Shown: piece after piece, positions 22,356-34,800 of the stretch
Position numbering within the stretch: the stretch's first letter is position 1
How the letters are laid out: every line of letters begins with the position of its first letter
NCBI GenBank assembly: GCA_027886185.1
Contig: WOAB01000211.1
Location: 2,580,001 to 2,644,000, forward strand
DNA: 64,000 bases
Origin: Rheum nobile
Lineage: Eukaryota; Streptophyta; Magnoliopsida; Caryophyllales; Polygonaceae
Direction of reading: 5' to 3'
Notes under the pieces: model-generated
Database searches by the model: none
What the model was told of the DNA's origin: nothing
What the model saw: only the letters and a program-made list of their open reading frames with translations
Translations under genes and position numbers: made by a program

Positions 22356-22848
22356 GGAAGCAGAGACTTTGGAGACTTTTGAGAAGATTTTGAATTCTGA
22401 GAGCAATCAAAGAGAGGAATGGCGGTGAAGAGATTTGTGAGAATTATTCCATATATATAGAGGCAAGATAATATCTTTTCCAAGATAAAATCTTTCCAAA
22501 ATCTCAACCGTCTTCAAAATTTCCATCTGCAAAATTGCCATCATTAGCTTTTCTCTCTCCCGATGCAACGGCCACTTTTTACTCGTTTACCGCATCACTG
22601 TTCCTGCCGCAGAGCAGTCAAATCTCAAAAGTAGCCGTTCCAACGTTCACCTGCAACCCAACAAATATCAGCCACTGATTCAATTTCAACGTTCCATACA
22701 CATCTGTTCCCCCTTAATCTGAGCAACATTCTTCGTTCCCCCTGAGACCAAGAGTGCTTGCGAGGCTTGTCTGGATATTTCAATGTTGGGTTCACACAAA
22801 ATAGTATATCCAAACAGATGGTAGGGAGAAAAATAACTCAGATAATTA

Positions 22849-22973
22849 TTCCCAGTAAAGGTTTAGCAAAGAGGGATCATAGGGAACGTTTACCTGAATC
22901 GCGGCTAAGGTAGGCAGTACAACCAATTATCATGTGGGCTTGTAATGAGGGTTCAATTCTTCAAATTGGTTGT
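22849..22973 (-). promoter_or_regulatory. Conserved RNA hairpin pair downstream of pol (copy B)
   Basis: Hairpin 1 (22919-22973) has plus-strand arms ACAACCAATT / AATTGGTTGT around sense TCATTACAAGCCCACATGA. Hairpin 2 (22849-22886) pairs sense TTCCC with GGGAA. It starts 205 nt past the pol stop at 23179. Confidence 0.72.
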
Positions 22974-23178
22974 TTTGGGTCTTTAAGTAAGATGTTAGCA
23001 TGCAATCAAGTAATTCAACACAAATCAAAAGACAAAGTATCTAGACCCTAAGACAAGGCAATTCGAACATACAAAAATCATGAAAATTTATGTCATGAGA
23101 GGCCAGTAAACAAGGAACTTTATGAAATCTGTGAAACAAGTTAGCCAAGCATTGAGGGAATAGTGGGTGTGAAGGTCC

Positions 23179-26100
23179 TCAATTCAGAGAGATCATGCCA
23201 AGGAGTAATCGAAGAACCTCGAATGGACCTTTGTCTAGTTCTTTGGTGAAGATGTCTGCCACTTGATTTTCAGTCCTGCAATATTCCATTCTGATAAAAC
23301 CCATGTCAACATTATCACGTAGGAAATGATGACGAATGTCAATATGCATAGTACGTGAATGATGAACTGGATTTTTAGAGATGTTGATGGCACTAGTATT
23401 GTCACACATAATTGGACCGGTGCCAAGAGACATACCATAGTCTTCCAGTTGTTGTTTAAGCCATAATACCTGAGCACAACAACTTGCCGCGGTGACGTAT
23501 TCAGCTTATGCAGTGGAGAGGGCCACAGAGTTTTGCTTCTTGGAACCCCATGAAACGAGACAGGGCACAAGGAACTGTGCCATTCCAGAAGTGCTTTTGC
23601 GATCTACTACGTGCCCAGCAAAGTCGGCGTCTGTGAATCCAACAAGGTTGAAATCACAGTTCTTGGGATACCATAGACAAAGATGGTCCATTCCTTTGAG
23701 GTATCGAAAGATTTGCTTGACTTCCTTCAAGTGTGAGTCCTTTGGATTAGCCTGAAATCTAGCACATAGACACACACTAAACAAAATATCTGGCCGACTG
23801 GCCGTGAGATAGAGGAGAGAACCAATCATGCCTCTATACATGGTAGGATCAACGTCTGTTCCATTAAGATCTGCATCCAAGCGAGTGTTAGGAGAAATAG
23901 GAGTAATGATAGGCTTGGCAGTATCCATACCATACTTCTTCAACAACTCCTTGATGTACTTTTGTTGGTGTATTTTCGTTCCTTCCTTAGTCTGAGTAAC
24001 TTCTTGTTCCAAAAGGAACATGGTTTTGTCAATCGTTCCTCGACGATATCCGTTGGAGAGAAGGAACTATGCAAGTCTATCATACCAAGCACGAGGTGCT
24101 TGCTTAAGACCATAAAGTGCCTTATCCAAAGTGTATACATGCGAGGGAAAATTGGCATCTTCAAAGCCAGGGAGTTGCTTCACATATACCTCTTCTTGAA
24201 GATATCCATTTAGGAACGCAGTCTTGACATCCATTTAGTATAAAGTGAAACCTTTGTGAGCGGCATAGGCTATAAGAAGACGAATAGCTTCAATGCGAGC
24301 CACTGGAGCATACGTCTCATCATAGTCAATCCCCTCTTGTTGATTGTAACCTTGAGAAACCAGCCTTGCTTTGTTCCTTGTGACTACCCCAGATTTATCA
24401 AGTTTGTTCCTATACACCCATCGAGTCCCAATGGCATGTTTGTTGCGAGGCAAAGGAACGAGCCTCCAGACTTTGTTCTTCTCAAATTGATGTAGCTCCT
24501 CTTGCATAGCTACGATCCAGTCCGGTTCCTTCAATGCTTCCTTGATATTCTTGGGTTCTACAAGAGAGATGAACGCATGGAAAGCACAAAACATATTCAG
24601 TTTAGAACGCAAACCTCTTTCACCAAAAGGTGTGACCAGATTATGAGTGGGGTGAGCCTTTTGAATTCGAACACTCTTTGATACGAGTAATGAAGGGTCA
24701 TCTTCCGTTGAAGATGGATAAAACTGGACATCTTCAAATTTGTCCGTTCCATCGTCATCGCTTTGAGAATCAACAATAATAATATCACCAGAACTTCCAG
24801 TTGGAACAGTGATAGAGGCTTCTGTATTAGGTGGGGGCATGATTGTTGAATCAGCATTGGATGAAGAGGGAACATTTGCATCTTGTGCAGAATCACTTGA
24901 AGTATCCTCCTTGGAAGAGGCGTTAGGACTAGAAGAGTTTGGAGAGGATGGAGACTCATTAGCAGTATTGGAAGGATCGTTCCCACGACCTGTATTAGGT
25001 CGTGAAGAAGGACCGATGTCTTCATCATCAGAATCTTCACGTTGCATTCTTGGATAACCTTCCTCTGGGGACATTGCTTCGAACTCGCCATTGGAACCTT
25101 TTGAGTTCTCATCGAAGACGACATGAATGCTTTTCTCAATTTTGCAAAGCCTCTTGTTGTATACTCTGTAGGCCTTGCTTGCCTTTGCATATCCCAAGAA
25201 AATTCCTTCATCACTGCGTGGGTCAAACTTCCCTAAGTTATCCTTCCCATTATTGTGAATGTAACACCTGTATCCAAAAGCACGCAAGTGGGAAATATTG
25301 GACTTGCGATCCCTTATTAGTTCATAGGCAGTTTTATTCAATAAGGGACGGAGCATGGAACGATTGAGAATATAACATGCAATGTTAATCGCTTCTGCCC
25401 AGAATATTCTTGGAAGGTTGCTTGCAATGAGGAGAGTTCTTGCCATATCTTCCAGAGTCATGTTCTTCCGTTCCACAACCCCATTCTGTTGTGGTGTCCT
25501 AGGTGCGGAGAAGTCATGAGACACACCATGTTCCTCGCAGAAGTTGAAGAACATGGAGTTCTCAAACTCCGTTCCATGGTCAGACCTTATAGCCTTCAGC
25601 TTCTTTCCTAAGCTTGTTTCCACCTTCTTGATGAATGCCTCAAACTCAGAGAAGACTTCATCCTTCGAAGACAGAAAAATTGTCCAAGTGAATCTAGAAT
25701 AATCATCGACAATTACGAAAACATACCTGTTCCCACCGTGACCTCTTATCCTCATGGGACCATAGAGATCCATATGAATCAGTTCCAGAGGATGAGAGGT
25801 TGTTAGATCTGGTTTAACCTTGAAAGAGGAACGAGTCTATTTCCCTTTTACACAAGCATCACAGACACCGTGGAATTCTGATTGAACATGGGGAAGACCA
25901 CAAACAAGTTCCTTGGTATACAGCTTGTGGATGAGTCGAAGATTTGCATGTCCAAGCCTTCTATGCCACAGTTCCGTCTCATCAGCTATAGACGCAAAAC
26001 ATAGAACCTCCTTTGGCTTGAAATTTTTGTCCACAATGTACACATCCTTGAATCTGACTCCTCTCAAAATTATGTTCTTGGTTTCACGATCTTTGACATA

Positions 26101-26410
26101 GCATTCTGATAAGCACTACTTTGTAGGGCTTAACTAAGACTGTCTTGTTGTTCCCTTGGTCGCAAAGCTGTGCAACACTCAACAAACTAAAACCAAGTTC
26201 ATGAACTAAACTGACCTCTTTTACCGTGATACTGGAGTTTAGTTTTGTTTCGCCTGTTCTAATGATTTCTCTGCATCTCTTGTCTCCAAGAGCAACACTC
26301 CCTCTTGAGTGTTTGTGAAGTGAGGTGAGTTGATCTTCCTTTCTGGTCATGTGGCATGAACAAGCGCTGTCAATGTACCACCTCTCGTTCCCCTTCACTT
26401 TAAACTGCAT
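23179..26410 (-). pseudogene. pol: Element B pol: protease, integrase, RT, RNase H (multiple stops)
   Basis: Full Copia pol order. Protease: RWYIDSACSCHM at about 26370. Gag-pre-integrase zinc module: ELWHRRLGHANL and CDACVKGK (25837-26067). Integrase core (25773 down) with D in MDLYGP, D in RSDHGTEFEN and E in QQNGVVERKN. An acidic Ser/Asn-rich linker follows (about 24700-25060). RT starts near 24500 (YDETYAPVARIEAIRLL). RNase H: FTDADFAGHVVDRKSTSG, CDNTSAINISKN, ending LGMISLN at 23179. Stops fall after CVKGK (25838), after GFTLY (24235) and near 24069. A GAA-to-TAA lies at about 23511 and a frame change between 23940 and 24164. Not functional. Confidence 0.9.
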
Positions 26411-28436
26411 AGAAAAAGTTAAGGTTTGGCGACCCAGGCAAGCTTAGCCTTACCTGGTCGAGACACATAATGCAATTGTTCCCTAGGAATAGTTCTAACA
26501 TTAAGAACAATTTTCTTCCTAGATCTAGTATGATTATGATTATGCAGATGTGACTCATCATAGAAGTCATTCAAGTTCACATTTTTACTCCTACTGTTCC
26601 TTCTCTTTGTGTGCTCTTCAGAGAACTTCCTTTTCTTTTCACAGTCTCTCCGCACATGTCTGTTGTCCCCACAATACCAACACAGCTTGAATTGTTCCAT
26701 TTGAACGTACTTTCTGTTGGTAACAACACTCTTGCGTTATTTTGCACGTTCAGGACACAGAATGTTGGATTGCGTCCCTTGAGACTGCTTGAGAAAAATC
26801 TTGTGGGCAGGTTGTCCAGTGTACCATGACTGAGTTTCATCTAGACCACTCTCAAGGACGTTGATGCGTTCCTCAAGATTGCGATTCTTCTCTCTAGCAT
26901 CTTGAAGTTCCCTATCTCTTGCTTCACGTAGTTCTAGTATAGATGGATCATCTTCCTTTTGTTTGGAACCTGTATAACCAATGTCATACCTTGCGTCGAC
27001 GAACTTAACGCTGTCAGTTTCAGATTTCTGTTCCATTAGCACAGAATGAATCTTGTAAACATAGGCTCTCATCTCAGACACCTGTTCCTCGAGCTTAGTT
27101 GGTCCATCTATACTTCTTGCATCAGTATTGTTAGAGACTTCATTCATAAGCAAAGAGAATTTTTCATTTCTTAACCTCTGAAGTTCCTCATGATTAGCAT
27201 CACATGAAGAACAAGGAACAGTTGAGCTACTAGCAGTTTTTGAATGTTTTTATTTTAGACTACTACACTCATCTTTAGAGTTAGCAAGTTCCTCTTATGT
27301 TTTCAAATTCTCAGTGTACATTTCTCTTATGAGGGCAATCAATGATTTCTTATCATAATTCACAAGAGATTTCAAGAATGTTTCAGGATTTACCTCGAGT
27401 TCCACAGAAGAGTCGTTGATGGCCATTGCACACATCTTGCCACTCCAGGCTTCAGGGTCTTCACCATCTGAGTCATCTTCATTGCCCCACACAGCAACGA
27501 AAGCTTTCTTCTCATCGTTCCCATTGCTTGGTTTCTTGGGCTTTAGGCATGAACTAGAGTAGTGACCATTTTCATTGCAGTTGTAGCATGTGATATCCTT
27601 GATGTCACGAGTCTCACCGTTCCCGCCTCTACTGTTTCTTCCTTTGTTGTAGAGGGAACGCATGACTTTGGTTAGCAGCACCACCTCAGGATCATCGGAG
27701 CCATCATTGTCATCGAGGTCGTTCTCAATCCTGTCAACAACCTTTCCAACCATCAAAGCGATTCCCTTTTCTTTGGAATCCTTGTTTCTTGCAGCCTTCT
27801 CTTCATTGTCATACTTCTGGATCTTGCTAAAGACCTCATGGAACGTCAGTTTGACAGTGTTGGGATTCTCATTTAGAATGGCCTTGGTCATCGTATGACG
27901 ATGAGGAAGCCCATCAATGATAATAAGGATTTTCTCGTCAGGGAGGATTTCTTCATCAGTGACTGAGTGAGCAGTCAAGTTTGCAGTGATTTTCTCAAAC
28001 CTGGCTTGGTAGGAACTCACATCTTCCTTGTCTTCCATTTTGAAATTGTAGAAATCCTTCTTGGCAGTGAAACGATCAATCTCACGAAGGTCCTTACTTC
28101 CCATGTACATCTGTTCCAGGGCGAGCCACTTAGCATTGGCAGATTCACAAGACTGAAGCTTTTGCACATCTTGTTGGTTAAGAGCATTGTTAATGAGCAT
28201 GGCTGCTTTCAGTTTTTCTCCATGATTTGGAGATCGTCTTGATCCCATTTCTTCAGTTTCTTCTTCTTCTCAAGATCAACAATATCGATATCTCCAAGAG
28301 AGATCACCAACCAGCATTGGTAATCATTGCTTTGTACCTACTTGATGAATAGTGTCTTTCAATGTTGATATTGGTCAGCAAGCAAGAGAGGAGACCTTGA
28401 AGAGTTCAAACCAACTTCGACAGTGCTAGGATCCAT
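26401..28436 (-). pseudogene. gag: Element B gag (two zinc knuckles)
   Basis: The start at 28436 (MDPSTVEVGLNSSR) lies just inside the primer site. A stop occurs after about 24 codons. The gag core resumes (28248 down): LREIDRFTAKKDFYNF, SSYQARFEKITANLTAH, IIDGLPHRHTMTKAIL. The first knuckle is CYNCNENGHYSSSC near 27570. An acidic, coiled-coil-like segment is broken by stops near 27290 and 27154. The second knuckle, CWYCGDNRHVRRDC, is near 26680, and the C-terminus YVSRPGKAKLAWVAK is near 26420. The same domain order as element A supports close kinship. Confidence 0.88.
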
Positions 28437-28481
28437 CGTTACCTGAAAATCTGTAAGTAACACACAATCTAGAACAAACCT

Positions 28482-28493
28482 GCTCTGATACCA
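28482..28493 (-). other. Element B primer binding site (tRNA-Met)
   Basis: The minus strand reads TGGTATCAGAGC two bases inside the 5' LTR. Confidence 0.9.
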
Positions 28494-28495
28494 AT

Positions 28496-29360
28496 TGTAG
28501 AATCGAGTGTGTTAGTGCAAGGAACGGTAGAACTGTTCCTTGGGCAGTGGAAAATAGTAACAGAATGACAAAGTAACGAACTCAGTTCCTTAGAGAGGAA
28601 AACTTAATCAACCAACTAGTTGACTAAGAAAAACATCTACCTCTAGGTTTCCCTAGTAGGATTTCGAATGTCTACTTGTGTTATTAATCCCGGAATTACA
28701 AACAAGCAAGTCTTATCTCAATCTAGTTTACTCCTAGATATCTAGACTTCTAGATGTAACGTTCCTAACAACACCTAAGACAATCAAAACCCTAACAAGT
28801 ACTCAACTCACCAAAAGTCTCATCCTTGTAAGTGTTCTTCTTCTTCCGAATGCTATGCTCACTGAAAATGCTCTGTGTTCCGTGTATCAAATGAAGTTGG
28901 CAACTCTCTAATATATAATCTAGGTATTTTCTTTGATTTACCCTAATTTTACTTAAGGAAATAAGATAAAATAATCCTATACAATCTTTTCTAATTTATT
29001 CTAACCACAATATCTCCAACGAGATATTTTCCTTGCGGCCCAAGTTGCTCCTTCAAGATATTGTTTCCAACACAGATATTCGGCAGGCGCTAGGGTTCAC
29101 AACGCGCGTCCTCCATTACTTGGCGTTGTTCCCTTTCCTTTTCTGATCTACAACGCGCGTCTCTCCTTTTCTTTCGTTCTAGCGTGTTGTTTTTCATTGT
29201 TGGCTTCTTTGTTCCTTGTATTCTCTGTTTTGACTCTTCACGTGGTTTTCACCGTTCCTTTGAATCATTTGTTTCCTGAAACTCATAGTCACACTAAAAA
29301 CCATCAAATGCCTTTGAGTTTATCATTATCAAAACTAGAGGGAACATCATCGTTACAACA
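28496..29360 (-). repeat. Element B 5' LTR
   Basis: 865 bp, TGTAGAATCGAGTG to CGTTACAACA on the plus strand. Followed by CTCTA, the target-site copy. Confidence 0.94.
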
Positions 29361-29830
29361 CTCTATTTATGTAACTCAATTGTGTAGAAGAACCGAATCT
29401 CCAACAACTGAATTACACAAATAAAATAATCAAAAAGTAATCGGAAAGATAACATTTGTTACCAAATATAATCTTCCACGATTTTACACTTTTCGTTTCC
29501 ATAAAAGATGTACTTTTAATCTCTAAGATAATATGGAAACAGGATAATCTTTATATTCTCTCTCCAAGTAAAGATCTACCCTATTCGGATCGCCGCCGCC
29601 CTTCATCTCTTGTTCCAAGTTCTTTCGGCGTCAGCGTCTTTCAGTTCCTTATGCCAGTTCCCAAATCTGGTGTCTTGGTCTCTGTCTTGTGCTTCCAATT
29701 TCCGAGTTCCCTGTTTATCAACACTTATGGAAATATTAATAGCAAAAGTGTTTGTCATCGTCAAAACTAGGAAAACTGAGGAAGGGAACTAGATAGGGAA
29801 CTGGAGTTTCCAAAAGGTCACTTCCTAACA

Positions 29831-30338
29831 ATTTCCCCCTTTTTGATGATGACAAACTTGTAGAACCTGTCATATCTGAAATAGGCATGAATGATATAAA
29901 AAAAACACAACAGGGATAGATGTAGAATAATCATTAGTGAATTTCATATTCCCCCTTAACAATAAATCGGGTTCCTTGATTCCCCATTAAGGAGACAACC
30001 AGGTCAGAGTTCCTTTCATCCTATTAGTTCCAGATTACAAAGTTCATTCCCTCTTTGGACATCATCGAAAAGAGTCAGTTAAATGAATAACAAAGAGAAT
30101 TTAGAGTGACAAATAAACTAATGCTGAACTCTAGAGAAATGGACTGTAATAAGAGTTGAAAGCCAATCAGAACAACGCAAGAAACACACAAACTTCATTA
30201 AACATAAAGAGAATATAGACAACATATAGCAAAATAAAACACTCAGAGACATACAAAAGAGGATCATGATGTGGAAGTGGGATCCTAGGGAACTAAGGTT
30301 CCATGTCTAATGAGTAGGGAACTAAGCACTGCGCCACA
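29831..30338 (-). other. C3 3' spacer with polypurine tracts
   Basis: Minus-strand AAAAGGGGGAAAT (29831-29843) abuts the C3 LTR. Further G-runs lie near 29951-29962 and 30048-30055. Non-coding, equivalent to 4640-5138 in the plus-strand copy. Confidence 0.7.
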
Positions 30339-31154
30339 TTACTGCTTGGCCTTTGCCTTGTCTTCAACAAGCTTGCGGTTTACCAACTTTGCAATATCTT
30401 CCACAAGGGCGGCATACGTATTCCACAACTCCACCACCATTTCATTGGTGAAGTTGCTTCCCTTGTCAACAGCAGCGGCCACTTTATCAAAACCATTAAC
30501 CAAGGCAAGTTCAATATGCCTCAAGCTCTCCAGAATGACATGGGTGTCGGGAACTAGGCGGGGCTCAGATGGGCTGGGCTGGGATTCCTCCTTTTCCTTC
30601 TCTTCTTCAGATTCCTCATCCATATGAGCTTTGTGCATCAGATGCCTCACAGTGGTCATTGTGAGGAGGCGAGAGAACTGAGTTTCCTCAACTCCAGTGG
30701 GATACAGACCAAGGCGGCTCAAAATCTTCTTGACAACATGTGGGTAAGGGAGAGCATGAGTGGATGGCCCTTACAGTATTGCATGTGAGCTAGGGTGATG
30801 CAGGGAAAATCGATAGGAACTCCCAGAATAAGCTTTTCCATGAGCACAACGTCACCAACCAGAACAGTGTCCCTCTTCTCTTGTCGAGGAATAATATTTT
30901 TGATGAGGTAGGTGTGGAGGATCTTCTTATTGAGGCTCAAATACTTCGTGTGCAGAGGGCCTTTAGAAGGATAGGAACCATCAAACACTGTTTTCAGGAT
31001 GGCCTGCTTGCGCTTTGACGGCCAGTTCCTCTTGACTATGACACCAAAACCTTCACCGGTGTCGAGTTCCAACATAGACCCAATAACGGCAGCACAGACC
31101 CTAAACCTTCACCGATGTCGAGTTCCGCCACCTCTGAGGGCACCAAAGATATGG
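30339..31154 (-). pseudogene. Third ORF of C3, C-terminal part (interrupted by Gypsy)
   Basis: Reading down from 31154: SEVAELDIGEGLG, a near-repeat ELDTGEGFGVIVKRNW, then the family core LHTKYLSLNKKILHTYLIKN, RQEKRDTVLVGDVVLMEK and IDFPCITLAHMQYC. A one-base frame change near 30770 leads to MSRLGLYPTGVEETQFSRLL. An acidic stretch and a helical C-terminus ending EDKAKAKQ follow. The N-terminus is at about 63403-63467, beyond the Gypsy insertion. It is homologous in layout and motifs to 12724-13770 and 21587-22355 but clearly diverged. A tandem repeat of about 62 bp (GTCGAGTTCC units near 31060 and 31122) duplicates part of it. Confidence 0.68.
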
Positions 31155-31892
31155 CGATGCGTTCCTGCTTGTGATGCCAGATATCTGATCTTGGTGGGAA
31201 GTCGCATGCGTCGGATCTGAGGTTGAAGAGATGGAACGCTGTGTTTGGATGATGGTTCGAGATGGAGAGCGAAGTCATAGCGTCGGCAGCGGAGGAGATA
31301 GACTCGAAAGAGATCGAGTGATTGGCCATAGCGTCGGCAGCGGGGTTGGATAAACTCGATGAAGATCGATTGGAGGCCGTAGCGTCGGCAGCGGAGGAAG
31401 GAGATGAGAAGACATGGATTGGGGTGACGCAGATCTAAGAGAATGGAGGCAAAAGCTCTCGACAAGTAATCTTAGATTAAAATTATGCGTAACCTAGTAC
31501 AGAAGGTTGAGTTGACCTTTTATAAGAGATAGCGGGACTCGGATGGGCCGAGTCTCGCTTAATGGGCCAGCCCATGTGACACGCGTGGAATGCACGCCCC
31601 AAAAGAAAATAACTTAAATAACGATGTTCAGAAATTCCAAAACAATAAGATAGATCGCGTTCAACTGATGGTTGAGAGGATCTTCACGGAGAACGCATTC
31701 TCTTGACTGGATTGAAGGCGTGTGAGAGAGAACGCAGTCTCTTGCGTTCCTTGGCTTGCGACGATGCGGGAAATCATTAATTATGTCTCATCGACAATTG
31801 CTTTGGCACACGCTCGTGTTATTGGCCCTTCTGAGCGAATGCTCATAGCTTCCTCTTCCTCTGTAGCAGTCATGATGAGAAGGGGCGCATCA
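31155..31892 (-). repeat. Gypsy 3' LTR
   Basis: 738 bp. On the plus strand it begins CGATGCGTTCC and ends GGGGCGCATCA. It aligns with 62567-63304. The pol frame (31781 up) ends inside it at GPITRACAKAIVDET. Confidence 0.87.
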
Positions 31893-34800
31893 CCCTCCCC
31901 CACTTGGCTGTGAAGCGTCCCCACTTCACCATCACCAAACTCTGGCTCCACATAAGGCTCCAAGTCGGCGACGTTGAAGGTCGCGTGGACACTGTAGTCT
32001 GGTGGAAGCGCGATCTCGTATGCGTTATCCCCAATTGCCTTCACAATACGGAAAGGGCCATCACCACGTGGGGCCAGCTTGGATTTGCTTTTAGCTGGAA
32101 AACGGCCTTTGCGAAGGTGCACCCATACCAAGTCCCCTGGGGCAAATATAACGCGGCGGCGCCCACGGTTGTGTTGTTTGGCATATTGATCAGCGTGGCA
32201 TTCCAGTTGCTCTCGCATTCGCTGATGTAGATCCTGGATCATCGCGGCACGGTTGGCCGCGCTAGGGTGCTCATTATCCTTCAGAGGACACGGCAGCATG
32301 TCCAGCGGAGTCAGTGGGTTTCTGCCATAGACCACCTCGAATGGTGTAAGCTTCATCGCGGAGTGCCTGGACTTGTTGTAAGAAAACTCAACAATTGCAA
32401 GTAAGTCTTCCTAATGCTTTGGGTTGGATTTGAGCATGGTCCTAAGGAGGGCTCCTAGGGTTCTATTGGTTACCTCAGTTTGGCCATCTGTTTGGGGATG
32501 GTAACTAGTGGAAAATAAGAGTTTGGTACCCAATTTTCCGCAAAGGGTTCTCCAGAAAAGGCCTACAAATTTGGTATCGCGATCACTCACGACAGACCTT
32601 GGTATCCCATGTAAACGGACCACGTTGTCAAAGAACAATGCGGCGATCTCATTAGCAGTGTGTGTGGTCTTACACGCGATAAAATGGGCCATTTTTGAAA
32701 ACCTGTCCACAACTACAAAGATTGAATCTTTACCCTTACGAGAGAGAGGCAAACCTGTGATGAAGTCCATGGACAAATCTTCCCAAGGGCCTAATGGGAT
32801 GGGTAGGGGCGTGTAGAGACCATAAGGATAGGAGGTAGATTTTGCGTGTTGACACGTGACACAACTGGTGCAATAGCGCGTCACTTGGGTGGTCATGCGC
32901 GGCCAAAAGAAATGCTCACGAAGAGCAGCTAAAGTCTCGGTAACCCCAAAATGACTGCGTCCTTCATTGGCTTTCTGGATGAGGAGTTTCCTAATAGGTG
33001 AGCTAGGAATGCACAAGCGCCCTGCTTTGTATAGGTACCCCTCATGAAAGAAATATGTCTCAAACTCGCGGTCTCTAAGACAGTGTTCTACAATTGGCTT
33101 AAAGAAGGGATCAATCAGATATAAATCCTTAATCAACACGAAGCCAAGAAGTTTAGACTGAAGATGAGTAAGGAGAACATACCTGCGAGAAAGGGCCCCG
33201 GTTAGCTTCTCGCTGAAGAACGCGATGGGCTTCTTCTCTTGGTGGAGGACTCGACCAATCCCTACATTGGACGCGTCACATTCCACTTCAAAGTGTTTGG
33301 TGAAGTATGGGAGTTGTAGTAGTGGCGCGTTGTACAAGGCATCTTTCAACGCATTGAACGCTTGATTGTGGCTGTCCTTCCAATTCAACACGGCGTTTTT
33401 CTTTGTAAGCTCATGGAGGGGCGCGGCAATGGAGCTGAAGTTGCGAACAAATCTCCTGTACAAGCCTGCCAAGCCAAGGAAGCTTCTAACCATTGTCGGT
33501 GTGGTGGGTGTTGGCCAATCCCGGATGGCCTTCACTTTATCTTCATATACGCGGAGTCCATCCTTGGAGACCACGTAACCCAGAAAGTTTGTAGTGTCGG
33601 ATGCAAATCGACACTTGCCAAGATTGGCATACAATTGTTCGCGTCTCAAGCACTCTAACACAAGCCTAAGGTGCTTTACATGATATTCAAGACTACGCAA
33701 ATACACCAGAATATCATCAAAGTAAACTACCACAAATTTCCCTAGAAATTCCCTCAACACATGGTTCATGAGCCACATGAAGGTGCTCGGCGCGTTGGTG
33801 AGACCAAATGGCATGACTAGCCATTCATACAGCCCATATTTGGTCTTGAACGCGGTCTTCCATTCATCACCCTCTTTCATGCGAATCTGGTGATATCCGC
33901 TCCTCAAGTCAATCTTGGTGAAGTGTGTCATGCCATGCAACTCATCGAGCATGTCATCGAGGCGCGGTATTGGATGTCTGTACTTGACTGTGATTTGATT
34001 GATGGCGCGGTAGTCGACACACATGCACCATGAGCCATCTTTCTTTGGGACCATGATCACTGGGACCGCGCAAGGGCTTAGAGATTCCCTTACGTAGCCG
34101 CGATCCAGAAGTTCTTGGACCTGGCGCTGTAGCTCCTTGGTTTCATCTGGGCCAGCGCGATAGGCAGCGCGATTGCAAAGGGAGGCACCAGGCACCAAGT
34201 CAATTTGATGCTCAATGCCTCGCAAAGGTGGAAGGCCCTGGGGAAGATCCTTTGGGAATAAGTCTTTGAACTCATCGAGCAGCTCAGAAATCGCGTTCGG
34301 CAGAGCTTCATGAATAGGGCTCTCTGGGTTGCAACGCGTGGGCACTAAGAGGAAACATGGGGCCTTACCATTCAAGGGGGCAGTGAGGTCGCTTGGTCGC
34401 GCCAGCAACAATCTGTGCTCACAAGTGCCTTTCAACTTGGTGGTTTTTTGCGTGTTCTTCGGCCCTTCATTGGAACACGTTCTATCAGTGGACGCATTGT
34501 CAGTGGTAGCGACTTCGTGTCTAGTGGAAGAAGGCGTGCTACTTGGACTCTGCTTCTTGGAGGCTTCCATTGCCTTCTGTCGATCACGGTCAACCTGGTC
34601 CTATAAAATCTCATGAGGAGACATAGGTAAGAGCGTGACGCGTTTCCCATGGTAAGTAAACACATAAGTGTTTAAATAGCAATCGTGAAGAACGCGCCTG
34701 TCAAATTGCCATGGGCGCCCCAACAAAAGATGTGTGGCGTCCATTGCAATGACATCACAAAGGACAAAATTTATATATTGACCAATGGAGAAAGAAATCT

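Larger units (their letters stand above)
20279..29360 (-). mobile_element. Copia element B: full-length but mutated
   Basis: LTRs 20279-21141 and 28496-29360 with perfect duplication CTCTA at 20274-20278 and 29361-29365. It keeps the whole Copia order: gag, protease, integrase, RT, RNase H, hairpin pair, third ORF. By eye the LTRs differ at about 22 sites (roughly 2.5%). Related to element A in gag, spacer and third ORF. All large frames carry stops or frameshifts. Confidence 0.94.
19893..29830 (-). repeat. C3 3' LTR, split by element B
   Basis: The LTR parts 19893-20278 (386 bp) and 29366-29830 (465 bp) add to 851 bp, the length of LTR2. On the plus strand it begins TGTAGGATCGTACGTGTTAG and ends GGTCACTTCCTAACA. 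Element B and one copy of its CTCTA duplication separate the halves. It aligns with LTR1 and LTR2 reversed. Confidence 0.88.
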
